Assembly (NCBI RefSeq): GCF_002305895.1
Contig: NZ_CP022203.1
Span: 346,001-410,000 of the forward strand
DNA from: Corallococcus macrosporus DSM 14697
GTDB lineage: Bacteria; Myxococcota; Myxococcia; Myxococcales; Myxococcaceae
DNA: 64,000 nucleotides
Reading direction: 5' to 3'
Position 1 is the first letter of the stretch. Every line of letters starts with the position of its first letter. A program made the translations under genes and the position numbers. The notes beneath the pieces were generated by a model. The model searched no databases and had not been told where the DNA came from. It saw nothing but the letters and a program-made list of their open reading frames with translations. Positions 19,158-26,587 of the stretch are shown here, piece by piece.

Positions 19158-19187
19158 TTGACGCGGGCAAGGAGGCGGTCGCATCTT
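19158..19187 (+). promoter_or_regulatory. Sigma-70-like promoter candidate upstream of the rbfA-rtcB genes
   Basis: TTGACG and CATCTT are separated by 18 bases. The -35 element matches consensus at five of six positions and the -10 at three. It would start transcription near 19194, about 50 bases before a short ORF and 285 bases before the rbfA-like gene. The assignment is by pattern only. Confidence 0.4.
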
Positions 19188-19242
19188 GTTCGCGCAGCAT
19201 CACGGTCCGCGCGGGAGTCACGCACGCGGCGGGAGGTGTGCC

Positions 19243-19320
19243 ATGGGACGTGTCTTGAATGGAGTCTCGGGTCGCTCCGCGCTGAACGTGCTGAACCCGG
19301 TGGGCCGCCTCCCTCGCTGA
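19243..19320 (+). CDS. Candidate 25-residue leader peptide or small protein
   Basis: ATG follows GGGAGGT with a 6- to 7-base spacing, a better ribosome site than most genes in the window. The product begins MGRVLNGVSGRSALNV and ends RLPR; it is basic and slightly amphipathic. It lies between a promoter candidate and the rbfA-like gene, so it could be a leader peptide, a small protein, or chance. There is no run of a single regulatory amino acid codon of the classical attenuator kind. Confidence 0.35.
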   Translation: MGRVLNGVSGRSALNVLNPVGRLPR

Positions 19321-19478
19321 GCGGGACGGAGCGCGTCTCCAGAGCCTCGGGTACGGCCTGCGCGCGGAGCCTGCGTCTGCGTGCAATGGGCCGGCGTGTG
19401 CCTCGTGGACCGCTGACGGCGTGAAGCCGGGAGCGCACGAGGCGCACGCGCGGCCTTCTGGGAACCGTTCGTCCTCTC

Positions 19479-19841
19479 ATGTCCTCTTCCAGCAATCGCC
19501 GTACCCCGTCGTCGCGCCACCTGCGCGTGCAGTCCCATCTGTCCCAGGAAGTCTCCCGGACCTTCCGGGGTGAGCTGTCCGACCCGCGGCTGGAGGGCGT
19601 CGCGCTGGCGTCCTTCGAGCTGTCGCCGGATGGCCGCCTCGTCCGCATCGGCTACACCGTCACGCCCGAAGCCGCGGCGGGCGGCCTTCGGCCCCTGCAG
19701 GTGGCGCTCGAGGGCGCCAGCGGCTACCTGCGCTCACAGCTCGCGGAGCACCTGAACCTCAAGCGGGTGCCGCAGCTTCGCTTCATCTACATCGGCGTCG
19801 CGGAGCCCTCGCCCGGGGCGCCGGAGGAGGGCGAGTCATGA
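19479..19841 (+). CDS. Ribosome-binding factor A-like protein
   Basis: This 120-residue protein has the RbfA KH-like fold pattern: N-terminal SRHLRVQSHLSQEVSRTFRG, then LSDPRLEGVALASFELSPDG, RIGYTV, and the C-terminal RSQLAEHLNLKRVPQLRFIY. Classical RbfA helps mature the 16S rRNA 5' end in the 30S subunit and is normally encoded between infB and truB. Here it is coupled to rtcB instead (ATGA overlap), so it may be a second RbfA paralogue serving an RNA-repair setting. The family-defining helix and the L-xx-VP-L-F motif are both present, so the family call is firm while the role is inferred. Confidence 0.8.
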   Translation: MSSSSNRRTPSSRHLRVQSHLSQEVSRTFRGELSDPRLEGVALASFELSPDGRLVRIGYTVTPEAAAGGLRPLQVALEGASGYLRSQLAEHLNLKRVPQLRFIYIGVAEPSPGAPEEGES

Positions 19842-20998
19842 CGCTGCCCCGCCTCCTCCCAGCCGCGCCGGGCGGCCGTCCCATCCTCGTCTGGGCGCGC
19901 GCGCTGCCTCCCGGCGCGGAGAAGCAGCTCCGTCACCTCGCCGCCCAGCCCTATGTCGTGGAGCACGTGGCCGCCATGCCGGACCTCCACGTCGCCTCCG
20001 GCATCGCCGTGGGCACCGTCTTCGCCACCGAGCACCACGTCGTGCCCGGGGCGCTGGGCGGGGACCTGGGCTGCGGCGTGAGCGCCTGGCGCTTCCCGCT
20101 CACCACGGGCCTCCCCGGCCGGGACGTGCTGGAGCGCGTGCTGTCCCGGCTGGCCGAGCGCATCCCCGTGGGCGACGCCGTCCACCGGGGCCGGGGGCTG
20201 CCCCTGCCCGACGCGCTGGCGTCACCGCCCCTGTCCACCGGAAAGCTGAGCCATGCCTGGGAGCGGCTGGCGCCCAGGCACCTGGGGACGCTCGGTGGCG
20301 GCAACCACTTCCTCGAACTGGACCGGGACGCGGAAGGGGCGCTCTGGTTGCTGTTGCACACCGGCTCGCGCGGCGTCGGCGCGGCCATCGCGGACCACCA
20401 TGTGCGGGTGGCCCGGGCGCTCGGGGAAGGCAGCCTGCCGGGCCTGAGCACGCGCACCCCCGAGGGCGCGGCCTGTGTCGCTGACACGCGGTGGGCCTGC
20501 CGCTTCGCGCTCGCCAACCGGGAGGCCATCGCCGCCCGCGCGCTGGACGTCCTGGAGGAAGCCCTGGGCGTGGCCGCCGACGCCGCGTCCCGCGTGGACG
20601 TGCACCACAACCACGTCGCACAGGAGGAACACGGCGGCCGCCTGCTGTGGGTCCACCGCAAGGGCGCGGTGGGGCTCGAGGCCGGGCAGCGCGGGCTCAT
20701 CCCCGGCTCCATGGGCACGGCGTCCTACGTGGTGGAGGGCCGGGGCGAGCCGCGCGCCTTCCGCTCCTGCTCACACGGGGCGGGCCGCGTCCTCTCGCGC
20801 TCGGAGGCGCGGGCGCGCATCCGCCCGGCGGCGCTGGAGCACCTGCTGCGCCGCGTGGTGTACGCGCGCGAACGCGCCGCCACGCTGGTGGAGGAGGCCC
20901 CCGCCGCCTACCGGGACATCACCGAGGTGCTGGAGGACGAGGCCGACCTCGTCCGCCCCTTGACGCGCCTCACGCCGCTCGCCGTCCTCAAGGGCTGA
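19838..20998 (+). CDS. rtcB: RtcB-family RNA-splicing ligase
   Basis: This 386-residue enzyme would join RNA 2',3'-cyclic phosphate or 3'-phosphate ends to 5'-OH ends using GTP and manganese. Metal-site motifs are clear: MPDLHVASGIAVGTV, GGDLGCGVSAWRF (the Asp-Cys pair), LGGGNHFLEL, LHTGSRGVG and VHHNHVAQEEHGG. The guanylylated histidine is in the SCSHGAGRVLSR motif. At 386 residues it is shorter than E. coli RtcB (408) and resembles the shorter RtcB subfamily. The ATG overlaps the stop of the rbfA-like gene, so the two are coupled. No RtcA cyclase, RtcR regulator or archease gene lies nearby. Confidence 0.95.
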   Translation: MTLPRLLPAAPGGRPILVWARALPPGAEKQLRHLAAQPYVVEHVAAMPDLHVASGIAVGTVFATEHHVVPGALGGDLGCGVSAWRFPLTTGLPGRDVLERVLSRLAERIPVGDAVHRGRGLPLPDALASPPLSTGKLSHAWERLAPRHLGTLGGGNHFLELDRDAEGALWLLLHTGSRGVGAAIADHHVRVARALGEGSLPGLSTRTPEGAACVADTRWACRFALANREAIAARALDVLEEALGVAADAASRVDVHHNHVAQEEHGGRLLWVHRKGAVGLEAGQRGLIPGSMGTASYVVEGRGEPRAFRSCSHGAGRVLSRSEARARIRPAALEHLLRRVVYARERAATLVEEAPAAYRDITEVLEDEADLVRPLTRLTPLAVLKG

Positions 20999-21169
20999 CC
21001 GGGCGCGGGCCGCCCCTGGCGGAAATCCGGGGGCGGCTTTACCTGGGGTGTAATGGGAGCACCACAATGCGCCCGGCTCCAGCCACCTTCGGAGCCCGGG
21101 CGAGGGGTCCAGTGGCTGACATTGCAGGGAACCGCGTCAGGGGAGTTCCCCGCACCCGCCGGGATGCCG

Positions 21170-21175
21170 TACACT
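21170..21175 (+). promoter_or_regulatory. -10-like element before tRNA-Gln
   Basis: TACACT lies 31 bases before the mature tRNA 5' end. The corresponding -35 region has no good TTGACA match (TTCCCC at 18-base spacing). Assigned only from position and the -10 match. Confidence 0.3.
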
Positions 21176-21205
21176 CGGCCACCAGAAGTACACGAGAGAA
21201 CCTGC

Positions 21206-21279
21206 TGGGGCGTCGTCTAATGGCAGGACATCAGACTTTGACTCTGAGTATCAAGGTTCGAATCCTTGCGCCCCAGCCA
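21206..21279 (+). tRNA. tRNA-Gln (anticodon UUG)
   Basis: The sequence folds into a complete cloverleaf of 74 bases with the CCA end encoded. The acceptor stem is TGGGGCG with CGCCCCA, the discriminator base is G and CCA is at 21277-21279. The anticodon stem is TCAGA/TCTGA with loop CTTTGAC, giving anticodon TTG at 21238-21240 (reads CAA). The T arm is AAGG-TTCGAAT-CCTT. A 6-bp hairpin (GGACGC/GCGTCC at 21293-21313) follows and may stop transcription. Confidence 0.97.
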
Positions 21280-21340
21280 CTCCGCTCCGGGGGGACGCGG
21301 TAGCCAAGCGTCCGTCCCGTGCATGAAGGACGGTGGGCCG

Positions 21341-21868
21341 ATGCCGCAAAAGACACTCCTTCTGGTCTCCGTGGGTAGCCCGCCCGTTTCTCTGTTGAGG
21401 GACCTGCAGGACCCGCTGGCGGCGCACGTGGGTGTCGCGGCCGTGGTGTCGAAGACGGTGCTCCCGACGCCCGCCTACGCCTTCAACAAGGACCGCGGCC
21501 AGTACCACTGCAACGCCATCATGCGGCGGCTCACGCCCATGATGGAGCCCGGCCAGTTCGCGGTGCTGGGCATCACCGACGTGGACCTCTTCGTCCCGGA
21601 CTCCCCCTTCGTCTTCGGGGAGGCGGACCGCGAGTCGAAGACGGCGGTGATGAGCCTCCACCGCCTGGCCCAGGGCGCCACCAGCGATACGCTGCGGCGC
21701 CGCGCGCAGGTGGAGGTGGTGCACCAGGCGGGGCACCTGCTCGGGTTGTCCTACTGCGAGGACCCGCGGTGCGTGATGTTCTTCGCGCAGACGCCGCAGG
21801 ACTGCGACCGCAAGCAGCTCTCGCTCTGCAACCTCTGCCGCAACGAGCTCCAGAAGCTCAACCGCTGA
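21341..21868 (+). CDS. Archaemetzincin-like protein with altered zinc motif
   Basis: This 175-residue protein matches the archaemetzincin (M54) plan: an N-terminal alpha/beta part (AYAFNKDRGQYHCNAIMRRL, FAVLGITDVDLFVPDSPFVF), then the protease motif region and four following cysteines. The motif reads HQAGHLLGLSYC where the family has HExxHxxGxxHC, so the catalytic Glu is Gln and the third His ligand is Tyr. The downstream cysteine pattern CEDPRCVM and LCNLC that binds the second, structural zinc is intact. The start is set by GAAGGA ten bases before the ATG at 21341. It is probably a proteolytically inactive relative that keeps the fold. Confidence 0.8.
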   Translation: MPQKTLLLVSVGSPPVSLLRDLQDPLAAHVGVAAVVSKTVLPTPAYAFNKDRGQYHCNAIMRRLTPMMEPGQFAVLGITDVDLFVPDSPFVFGEADRESKTAVMSLHRLAQGATSDTLRRRAQVEVVHQAGHLLGLSYCEDPRCVMFFAQTPQDCDRKQLSLCNLCRNELQKLNR

Positions 21869-21967
21869 CGTTCTCCGTGCGTTGAATCACCCGTGGCGCG
21901 TTGACGTCGGTCCCGGTGCGCCCTGTAGTACGGGGCTCTCTTACGGCCGGGACGCGGAGTGACGACG

Positions 21968-22927
21968 ATGACGGGCAAGCGGAGGTTCCTCGGAGCAGCG
22001 GTATTGGCGGTGGGGATGCTGGGGGGCTGCGAGCCCCTGGACGACGGCGGTGGCGGCACCATCGGGGACGTCGAATTCACCCGCGGCTTCGCCTTCGTGC
22101 GCGAGGATGACCGCAACGTCTACGTGGTGGACGACGACGGCGACGCCAACAGCCCGCAGCGGCTCACCAGCGTGGGCGGCGCCTACTGGCCCTCCGTGTC
22201 GCGTGACGGCCGCGGCGTGGTGTTCGTCCAGCGCAGCGGCGGCGCCACCTCGCTGCTGACGGTGCCCACCACCGGCGGGACGCCGGCCACCCTGTTCCGG
22301 GCGAACGACCCGGCGTGCGCGCGCGGCTGCGCCAACTTCCGCACGCCCACCTTCAGCCCGGACGGCCGCAGCGTCGTCTTCGTCTTTTCGCCGGCCAACA
22401 GCTCGCAGACGGCGTTGGCGCGCATCAACACGGATGGCAGCGGCTTCCAGGACCTCACGCCCAACAACGTCATCGCCTACGGCGCGCCGTCCTTCGTGCC
22501 CAATGGCAGCGCGGTGGTGGCGGGCGCGGGCAGCGGCCTGAACCAACTGGACCAGCTTGCCTACGTGCCGCTCAACGGCGGCGCCATCACCTACTCCTCC
22601 CTGAGCGCCGGGGTGCAGTTCGTGGAGAACCGCGTGGCGGTGTCGCCCAACGGCTCGCAGGTGGCGGTGGACGGGAGGCTCTCCTCCGGGGGCACGCGCG
22701 TCTTCGTGGCGCCGCTGTCGGGCTCCAACGTGGGCGGGCTCCAGCGCGTCACCAGCAGCGGGGCGGGCTCCGAGGAGTCGTGGCCGAGCTGGACGGGGAA
22801 CAGCCAGCTCGGCTTCCTCATCACCTCCGGCGGCGGTGACCCGGCCATCTACCGGGCGAACCTGGGCACGGGCTCGGTGTCGCTGGCGGTGCCCAGCGCC
22901 ACGGAGCCGTCCTACGGGCCCATCTGA
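21968..22927 (+). CDS. Lipoprotein with TolB-like beta-propeller repeats
   Basis: This 319-residue protein has a lipoprotein signal (AAVLAVGMLGGC). The mature part is made of PD40/TolB-type propeller blades, each with a strand-turn-Asp pattern such as WPSVSRDGRGVVFV, TPTFSPDGRSVVFVFS, RVAVSPNGSQVAVDG and ESWPSWTGNSQLGFL. Four to six blades can be counted. The TolB N-terminal domain is absent, so it is not TolB itself. It probably serves as a binding scaffold in the envelope. GGAG lies eight bases before the ATG. No operon partner is evident; the next gene starts 150 bases downstream. Confidence 0.82.
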   Translation: MTGKRRFLGAAVLAVGMLGGCEPLDDGGGGTIGDVEFTRGFAFVREDDRNVYVVDDDGDANSPQRLTSVGGAYWPSVSRDGRGVVFVQRSGGATSLLTVPTTGGTPATLFRANDPACARGCANFRTPTFSPDGRSVVFVFSPANSSQTALARINTDGSGFQDLTPNNVIAYGAPSFVPNGSAVVAGAGSGLNQLDQLAYVPLNGGAITYSSLSAGVQFVENRVAVSPNGSQVAVDGRLSSGGTRVFVAPLSGSNVGGLQRVTSSGAGSEESWPSWTGNSQLGFLITSGGGDPAIYRANLGTGSVSLAVPSATEPSYGPI

Positions 22928-23078
22928 CGTAGGCCGTCGAGGGCGTCCCCCGCGTGGCCAGGCTCGGGCCATGCGGGGTGGCGCCGGTGCCGCCCGCCGG
23001 GCATTCAAGGGCGGCGCTTCGGGCCTGATTCGCGCCGCGGGGGGCGCCTGCGGTAGCCTGACGCATGGAGATGCAGGC

Positions 23079-23603
23079 ATGAGCGTGTCACCCGACAGCA
23101 AGTCCCTTGCCTCTGGCTCGCCGTCCCAGGAGCCCATCCTGGGGAGCCGGGCGGGCCACCTGGCCGGCTTCAATGCCAGCGGCGCGGTGCTGGTGGACTT
23201 CCCGGGGAGCGCCTCGGGCCCGGTGCCCGCGCGGCTCGCCGTCGTCGTGGAGCCCAAGGCGCTCCAGGCCGCCGTCGCCCAGCGGCAGAAGGTGGTGCTC
23301 CTCTTCGAGAACGGCGACGCCCGGCTGCCCTTCGTCATGGGGCTCATCCAGGAGCCCAGCGCCACGCCGCTGCTGGACGCGCTGCTGGAGGCGCCGCCCC
23401 AGGAGGCCGCGCCGCGGCCCACGGAGGCCCACGTCGACGGCAAGCGCGTCGTCATCGAGGGCCAGGACGAGGTCGTCCTCAAGTGCGGCGAGGCCAGCAT
23501 CACCCTGCGCCGCAACGGCAAGGTCATCGTGAAGGGCACCTACCTGGAGTCGCGCGCCACCGGCACCCACCGCATCAAGGGCGGCACGGTGGAAATCAAC
23601 TGA
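23079..23603 (+). CDS. DUF6484-like protein
   Basis: This 174-residue protein has an N-terminal small beta domain (PILGSRAGHLAGFNASGAVLVDFPG) resembling an OB-like fold. A central stretch reads QRQKVVLLFENGDARLPFVMGLIQ, and the C-terminal repeat-like beta strands are ITLRRNGKVIVKGTYLESRA, then IKGGTVEIN. The tail resembles the ends of VgrG/gp5-like spike proteins and of the DUF6484 family, whose members I recall near type VI secretion genes; no such genes are in this window. The start is the ATG at 23079 behind GGAG. An ankyrin-repeat gene follows after 200 bases. Confidence 0.7.
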   Translation: MSVSPDSKSLASGSPSQEPILGSRAGHLAGFNASGAVLVDFPGSASGPVPARLAVVVEPKALQAAVAQRQKVVLLFENGDARLPFVMGLIQEPSATPLLDALLEAPPQEAAPRPTEAHVDGKRVVIEGQDEVVLKCGEASITLRRNGKVIVKGTYLESRATGTHRIKGGTVEIN

Positions 23604-23802
23604 AGCGCCGGGCGTAGGGTGACGTGGGCTGGCTGGCCCGCGCCGGGTCGGCGAGCCGGCCTCGCCTCGGACGGGGCCATGCGGCGTGTGCCGCCTTGGG
23701 GCCCCGACGTGAGGCCGGGAGGCGGCCAGGGCACGGGGCGTCCCCGCGGCGACTGGCGCCCCGGTGCCCCAAGGCGCGATGCTGCCGCGCGGAGGTCTGA
23801 CG

Positions 23803-24273
23803 ATGTCCCTCTTCGATGCCGTGCTCGCGGGCGACCGTGACGCCGTGGAGTCCCACCTGTCCGCTGGCGCGGACCCGAACCCCTTTGATGAAGAGGGGCG
23901 CACGCCGCTGATGGCCGCGGCCCGCGCGGGACGGGCGGACCTGGTGCGGCTCCTGCTGGAGGCGGGCGCGGAGCCCGACCTGACGGATTCCATCGGCGAG
24001 TCCGCGCTCATCATGGCCGCCGCGCACGGCCACGCCGAGGTCTGCCAGTGGCTGATGCCCCACGCGCGTGACGACGAGCAGGACCTGGCGCGCACGCTAC
24101 TCTCCGGCCTGGGCATCACGGACCTGCGCCTGGACGCGCCGCCCCCGCCGGACAACAGCTTCCGCCGCAAGCTCGCCTCGGCGGGGGCCTACGTCTCCGG
24201 CAAGCTGGGGGACGCCGGCGCCACGAAGCGGCTGGAGCGCGTGTTCCGCTCGGAGAAGCAGCGCAAGCCCTAG
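23803..24273 (+). CDS. Ankyrin-repeat protein
   Basis: This 156-residue protein has three ankyrin repeats in the first 100 residues: SLFDAVLAGDRDAVESHL with GADPNPFDEEGRTPLMAAA, then ARAGRADLVRLLLEAGAEPD, then ESALIMAAAHGHAEVCQWLM. A Pro-rich linker and a basic helical tail (TKRLERVFRSEKQRKP) follow. GGAGG is seven bases before the ATG. It has no signal peptide, so it is cytoplasmic. Small ankyrin proteins act as binding partners or inhibitors; next to a spike-like protein gene it could be an adaptor or immunity protein, but that is speculation. Confidence 0.82.
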   Translation: MSLFDAVLAGDRDAVESHLSAGADPNPFDEEGRTPLMAAARAGRADLVRLLLEAGAEPDLTDSIGESALIMAAAHGHAEVCQWLMPHARDDEQDLARTLLSGLGITDLRLDAPPPPDNSFRRKLASAGAYVSGKLGDAGATKRLERVFRSEKQRKP

Positions 24274-24370
24274 AAGCGGCGAAGGCCCGGGGCTTCGCGG
24301 TGGAAGCCTCCGGGCCCTCGTGCGTGCCGCGAAGCGGGCGGGCCCTTTGCGCGGGCCCGCCACACCGGCG

Positions 24371-26587
24371 CTACTCCGGCTTGGCGCTCACCGTGGCGCC
24401 GGGGGCCACGGTGCCCACCGCGCCGCTCTTCGTCTCCAGCGCGTCGGCCACCAGCTCGGTGATGTCCTTGATTTTGATGTTCTCCTCGCGGCCGGTGTCG
24501 TTCACCGCGTCGGAGAGCATCGTGGAGCAGAACGGGCACGCCACCGCGACGATGCCGCTGCCGCCCTTGTCCTTGTAGTCGCCCACCTGGCCCGGCTTCT
24601 TCTTGTCCGCGGCGTTGGGGAAGGGCGTGCTCGGGTCCTCGGCGTGCTTCAGCGTCAGCGCGGCCTCGTTCAACCGGTTGTGGTTGATGCGCGTGCCAAG
24701 GTGCTCCTCCATCCACATGCGGCCGCCGCCGGCGCCGCAGCAGAAGCCCTCGCGCTTGCTGCGCTGCATCTCCACCACCTCGAGCCCGGGGATGGCGTTG
24801 AGCACCTCGCGGGGGGCGTCATAGACGCCGTTGTGGCGGCCCAGGTAGCAGGGGTCGTGGTAGGTGAGCTTGCTGTTCATCACCGCGGAGAGCTTGATGC
24901 GCTTCTCCTTCAGCAGCTCGTTGATGAGCTGCGTGTGGTTGATGACGCGGTACTCGCCGCCGAACTCCGGGTACTCGTTCTTGATGGTGTTGAAGCAGTG
25001 CGGGCACTGGGTGATGACGGCCTTCACGCCCATCGAGTTCCACGACTCGACGTTCGTCTTCGCCATCGTCTGGAACAGGTACTCGTTGCCCATGCGGCGC
25101 GCGGAGTCGCCGTTGCACATCTCCTGCTTGGACAACGTGGCGAAGCTCACGCCCGCCTCGCGCAGAATCTTCACCAGCGCGCGGCTGACCTTCTTCTGCT
25201 TGTCGTCGTAGCTGCCCGCGCAGCCCACGAAGAAGAGGTACTCGTAGGGGCCGCCGTCGTCACCCCACGTGGGCAGCGCCAGGTCCTCCGCCCACTCGTC
25301 GCGCCTGTCCTGTCCCAGGCCCCAGGGGTTGCCCTGGCGCTCGATGCCCTCGAACACGCGCTGGATTTCCGGCGGGAACTCCGCCTTCACCTGCACCTGG
25401 TAGCGGCGCATGTCGATGAGGCGCGGCACGTTCTCGATGAACACCGGGCAGGCCTGCTCGCACCAGCCGCAGCTCGTGCACGCCCACACCGTCTCCGCGG
25501 ACAGCGCGCTGCCCACGATTTCCGGCAGCGGCTCCTTGATGCCGTTGGGGCCGTAGCCTTCCTCCACCCACTGCTCGTTGTCCCAGATCCAGTGCTTCAG
25601 GTCCTGGTTGACGCCCTTGTGCGTGAGGGGCTTGCCGGTGATGTACGTGGGACAGTGCGTCTGGCAGCGGCCGCACTCCGTACAGGAGTACAGGTCCATG
25701 CCCTGCTTCCACGTCAGGTCCTTCACCGTGGCCGCGCCGAACTCCTCCTTCTCCAGGTCCGGCGTGGGCAGCTTGCCGGTGGAGTGCGTGCGCTGGAAGA
25801 AGACGGTCGGCAGGCCGGTGATGATGTGGAAGTGCTTGCCAATGGGCAGGAAGTTCAGGAACGCCAGGATGATGACCAGGTGGGTCCAGAAGCCGGCCAC
25901 GCCCACCACGTGCGCGGCCGTGGCGCCCAGCGGCATCATCGCCAGGCCCGTCAGGCTGGTGAACGGCTCCCACCACACCAGCGCGGCCGGGGACTGGGGC
26001 ACCTGCGTGGCGCCCATCTGCACCTGCTGCGCGGCGGCGGCGTGCTGGGCCACCATGTGGCTGCCACCGAAGAGGAACTCGGAGACCATCAGGCCGCCGA
26101 TGAAGCCCAGGATGAGGTACGCCTCCCACGACGGCGTCATGCGGTCCGGCTTCACCTTCCAGCGCACCCAGACGTAGTAGGCCACGCCCAGCAGGGCCAG
26201 CGCGGCGACCACGTCCTTGGCCAGCAGGTAGACCTTGTACAGGCCGAGCAGCAGCGTCTGATCCACCCAGAACGGGTGGCTCAGGTCCGTCAGCACCTCC
26301 AGCGCCGTGGACGAGAAGCCCATGGCGAAGAGCATGACGGTGCGCACCGCCAGCACCATGAAGGCCGCGTAGATGAGCACGTGGAACAGGCCCGGGGTGA
26401 ACTCCTCCGGATCCACCAGGCGCTTCTGGCCAAGGCCGAAGCGCACCAGCTGCGCCACGCGGAAGGGGATGTTGTCGAGCCGGTTCTCCTTCTTCATCGC
26501 GAGCAGGACGCCCACGCGACCGGACATGGTCATCACGAAGATGGGAACGGCGAGGGCTAGCAACAGGCCGGTGATGATGGGACTCAT
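24371..26587 (-). CDS. Membrane Fe-S oxidoreductase, EtfD-like (ETF:quinone oxidoreductase type)
   Basis: This 738-residue protein has about six membrane segments in the first 270 residues, resembling the nitrate reductase gamma/heme b family. Two 4Fe-4S motifs follow (CTECGRCQTHCPTY and CTSCGWCEQACPVF), then two CCG domains of heterodisulfide reductase type. The CCG cysteines appear as FFVGCAGSYDD, TQCPHCFNTIKNEYPEF, HDPCYLGRHNGVYDAPRE and GFCCGAGGGRMW. The same architecture occurs in mycobacterial EtfD and related ETF:menaquinone oxidoreductases, which pass electrons from fatty-acid beta-oxidation to quinone. A promoter candidate with a palindrome lies upstream. etfAB is not adjacent, so the partner is inferred. 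Confidence 0.85.
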   Translation of the reverse strand: MSPIITGLLLALAVPIFVMTMSGRVGVLLAMKKENRLDNIPFRVAQLVRFGLGQKRLVDPEEFTPGLFHVLIYAAFMVLAVRTVMLFAMGFSSTALEVLTDLSHPFWVDQTLLLGLYKVYLLAKDVVAALALLGVAYYVWVRWKVKPDRMTPSWEAYLILGFIGGLMVSEFLFGGSHMVAQHAAAAQQVQMGATQVPQSPAALVWWEPFTSLTGLAMMPLGATAAHVVGVAGFWTHLVIILAFLNFLPIGKHFHIITGLPTVFFQRTHSTGKLPTPDLEKEEFGAATVKDLTWKQGMDLYSCTECGRCQTHCPTYITGKPLTHKGVNQDLKHWIWDNEQWVEEGYGPNGIKEPLPEIVGSALSAETVWACTSCGWCEQACPVFIENVPRLIDMRRYQVQVKAEFPPEIQRVFEGIERQGNPWGLGQDRRDEWAEDLALPTWGDDGGPYEYLFFVGCAGSYDDKQKKVSRALVKILREAGVSFATLSKQEMCNGDSARRMGNEYLFQTMAKTNVESWNSMGVKAVITQCPHCFNTIKNEYPEFGGEYRVINHTQLINELLKEKRIKLSAVMNSKLTYHDPCYLGRHNGVYDAPREVLNAIPGLEVVEMQRSKREGFCCGAGGGRMWMEEHLGTRINHNRLNEAALTLKHAEDPSTPFPNAADKKKPGQVGDYKDKGGSGIVAVACPFCSTMLSDAVNDTGREENIKIKDITELVADALETKSGAVGTVAPGATVSAKPE

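Larger units (their letters stand above)
18978..19478. other. 501-base region between divergent genes: promoter and one short ORF
   Basis: This gap lies between the flavoprotein gene (leftward) and the rbfA-like gene (rightward). It holds a sigma-70-like promoter candidate at 19158-19187 and a 25-codon reading frame with a good ribosome site at 19243-19320, both described separately. A repeated GGGTGG..CCACCC pairing lies near 19064-19077. Nothing else is recognisable: no tRNA, no long frame with coding character, no transposon end. Confidence 0.6.

Noticed and set aside
24068-26560. An 830-codon plus-strand frame opposite the EtfD-like gene
   Set aside because: Antisense shadow: the opposite strand carries clear Fe-S and CCG motifs, and this product is low-complexity.
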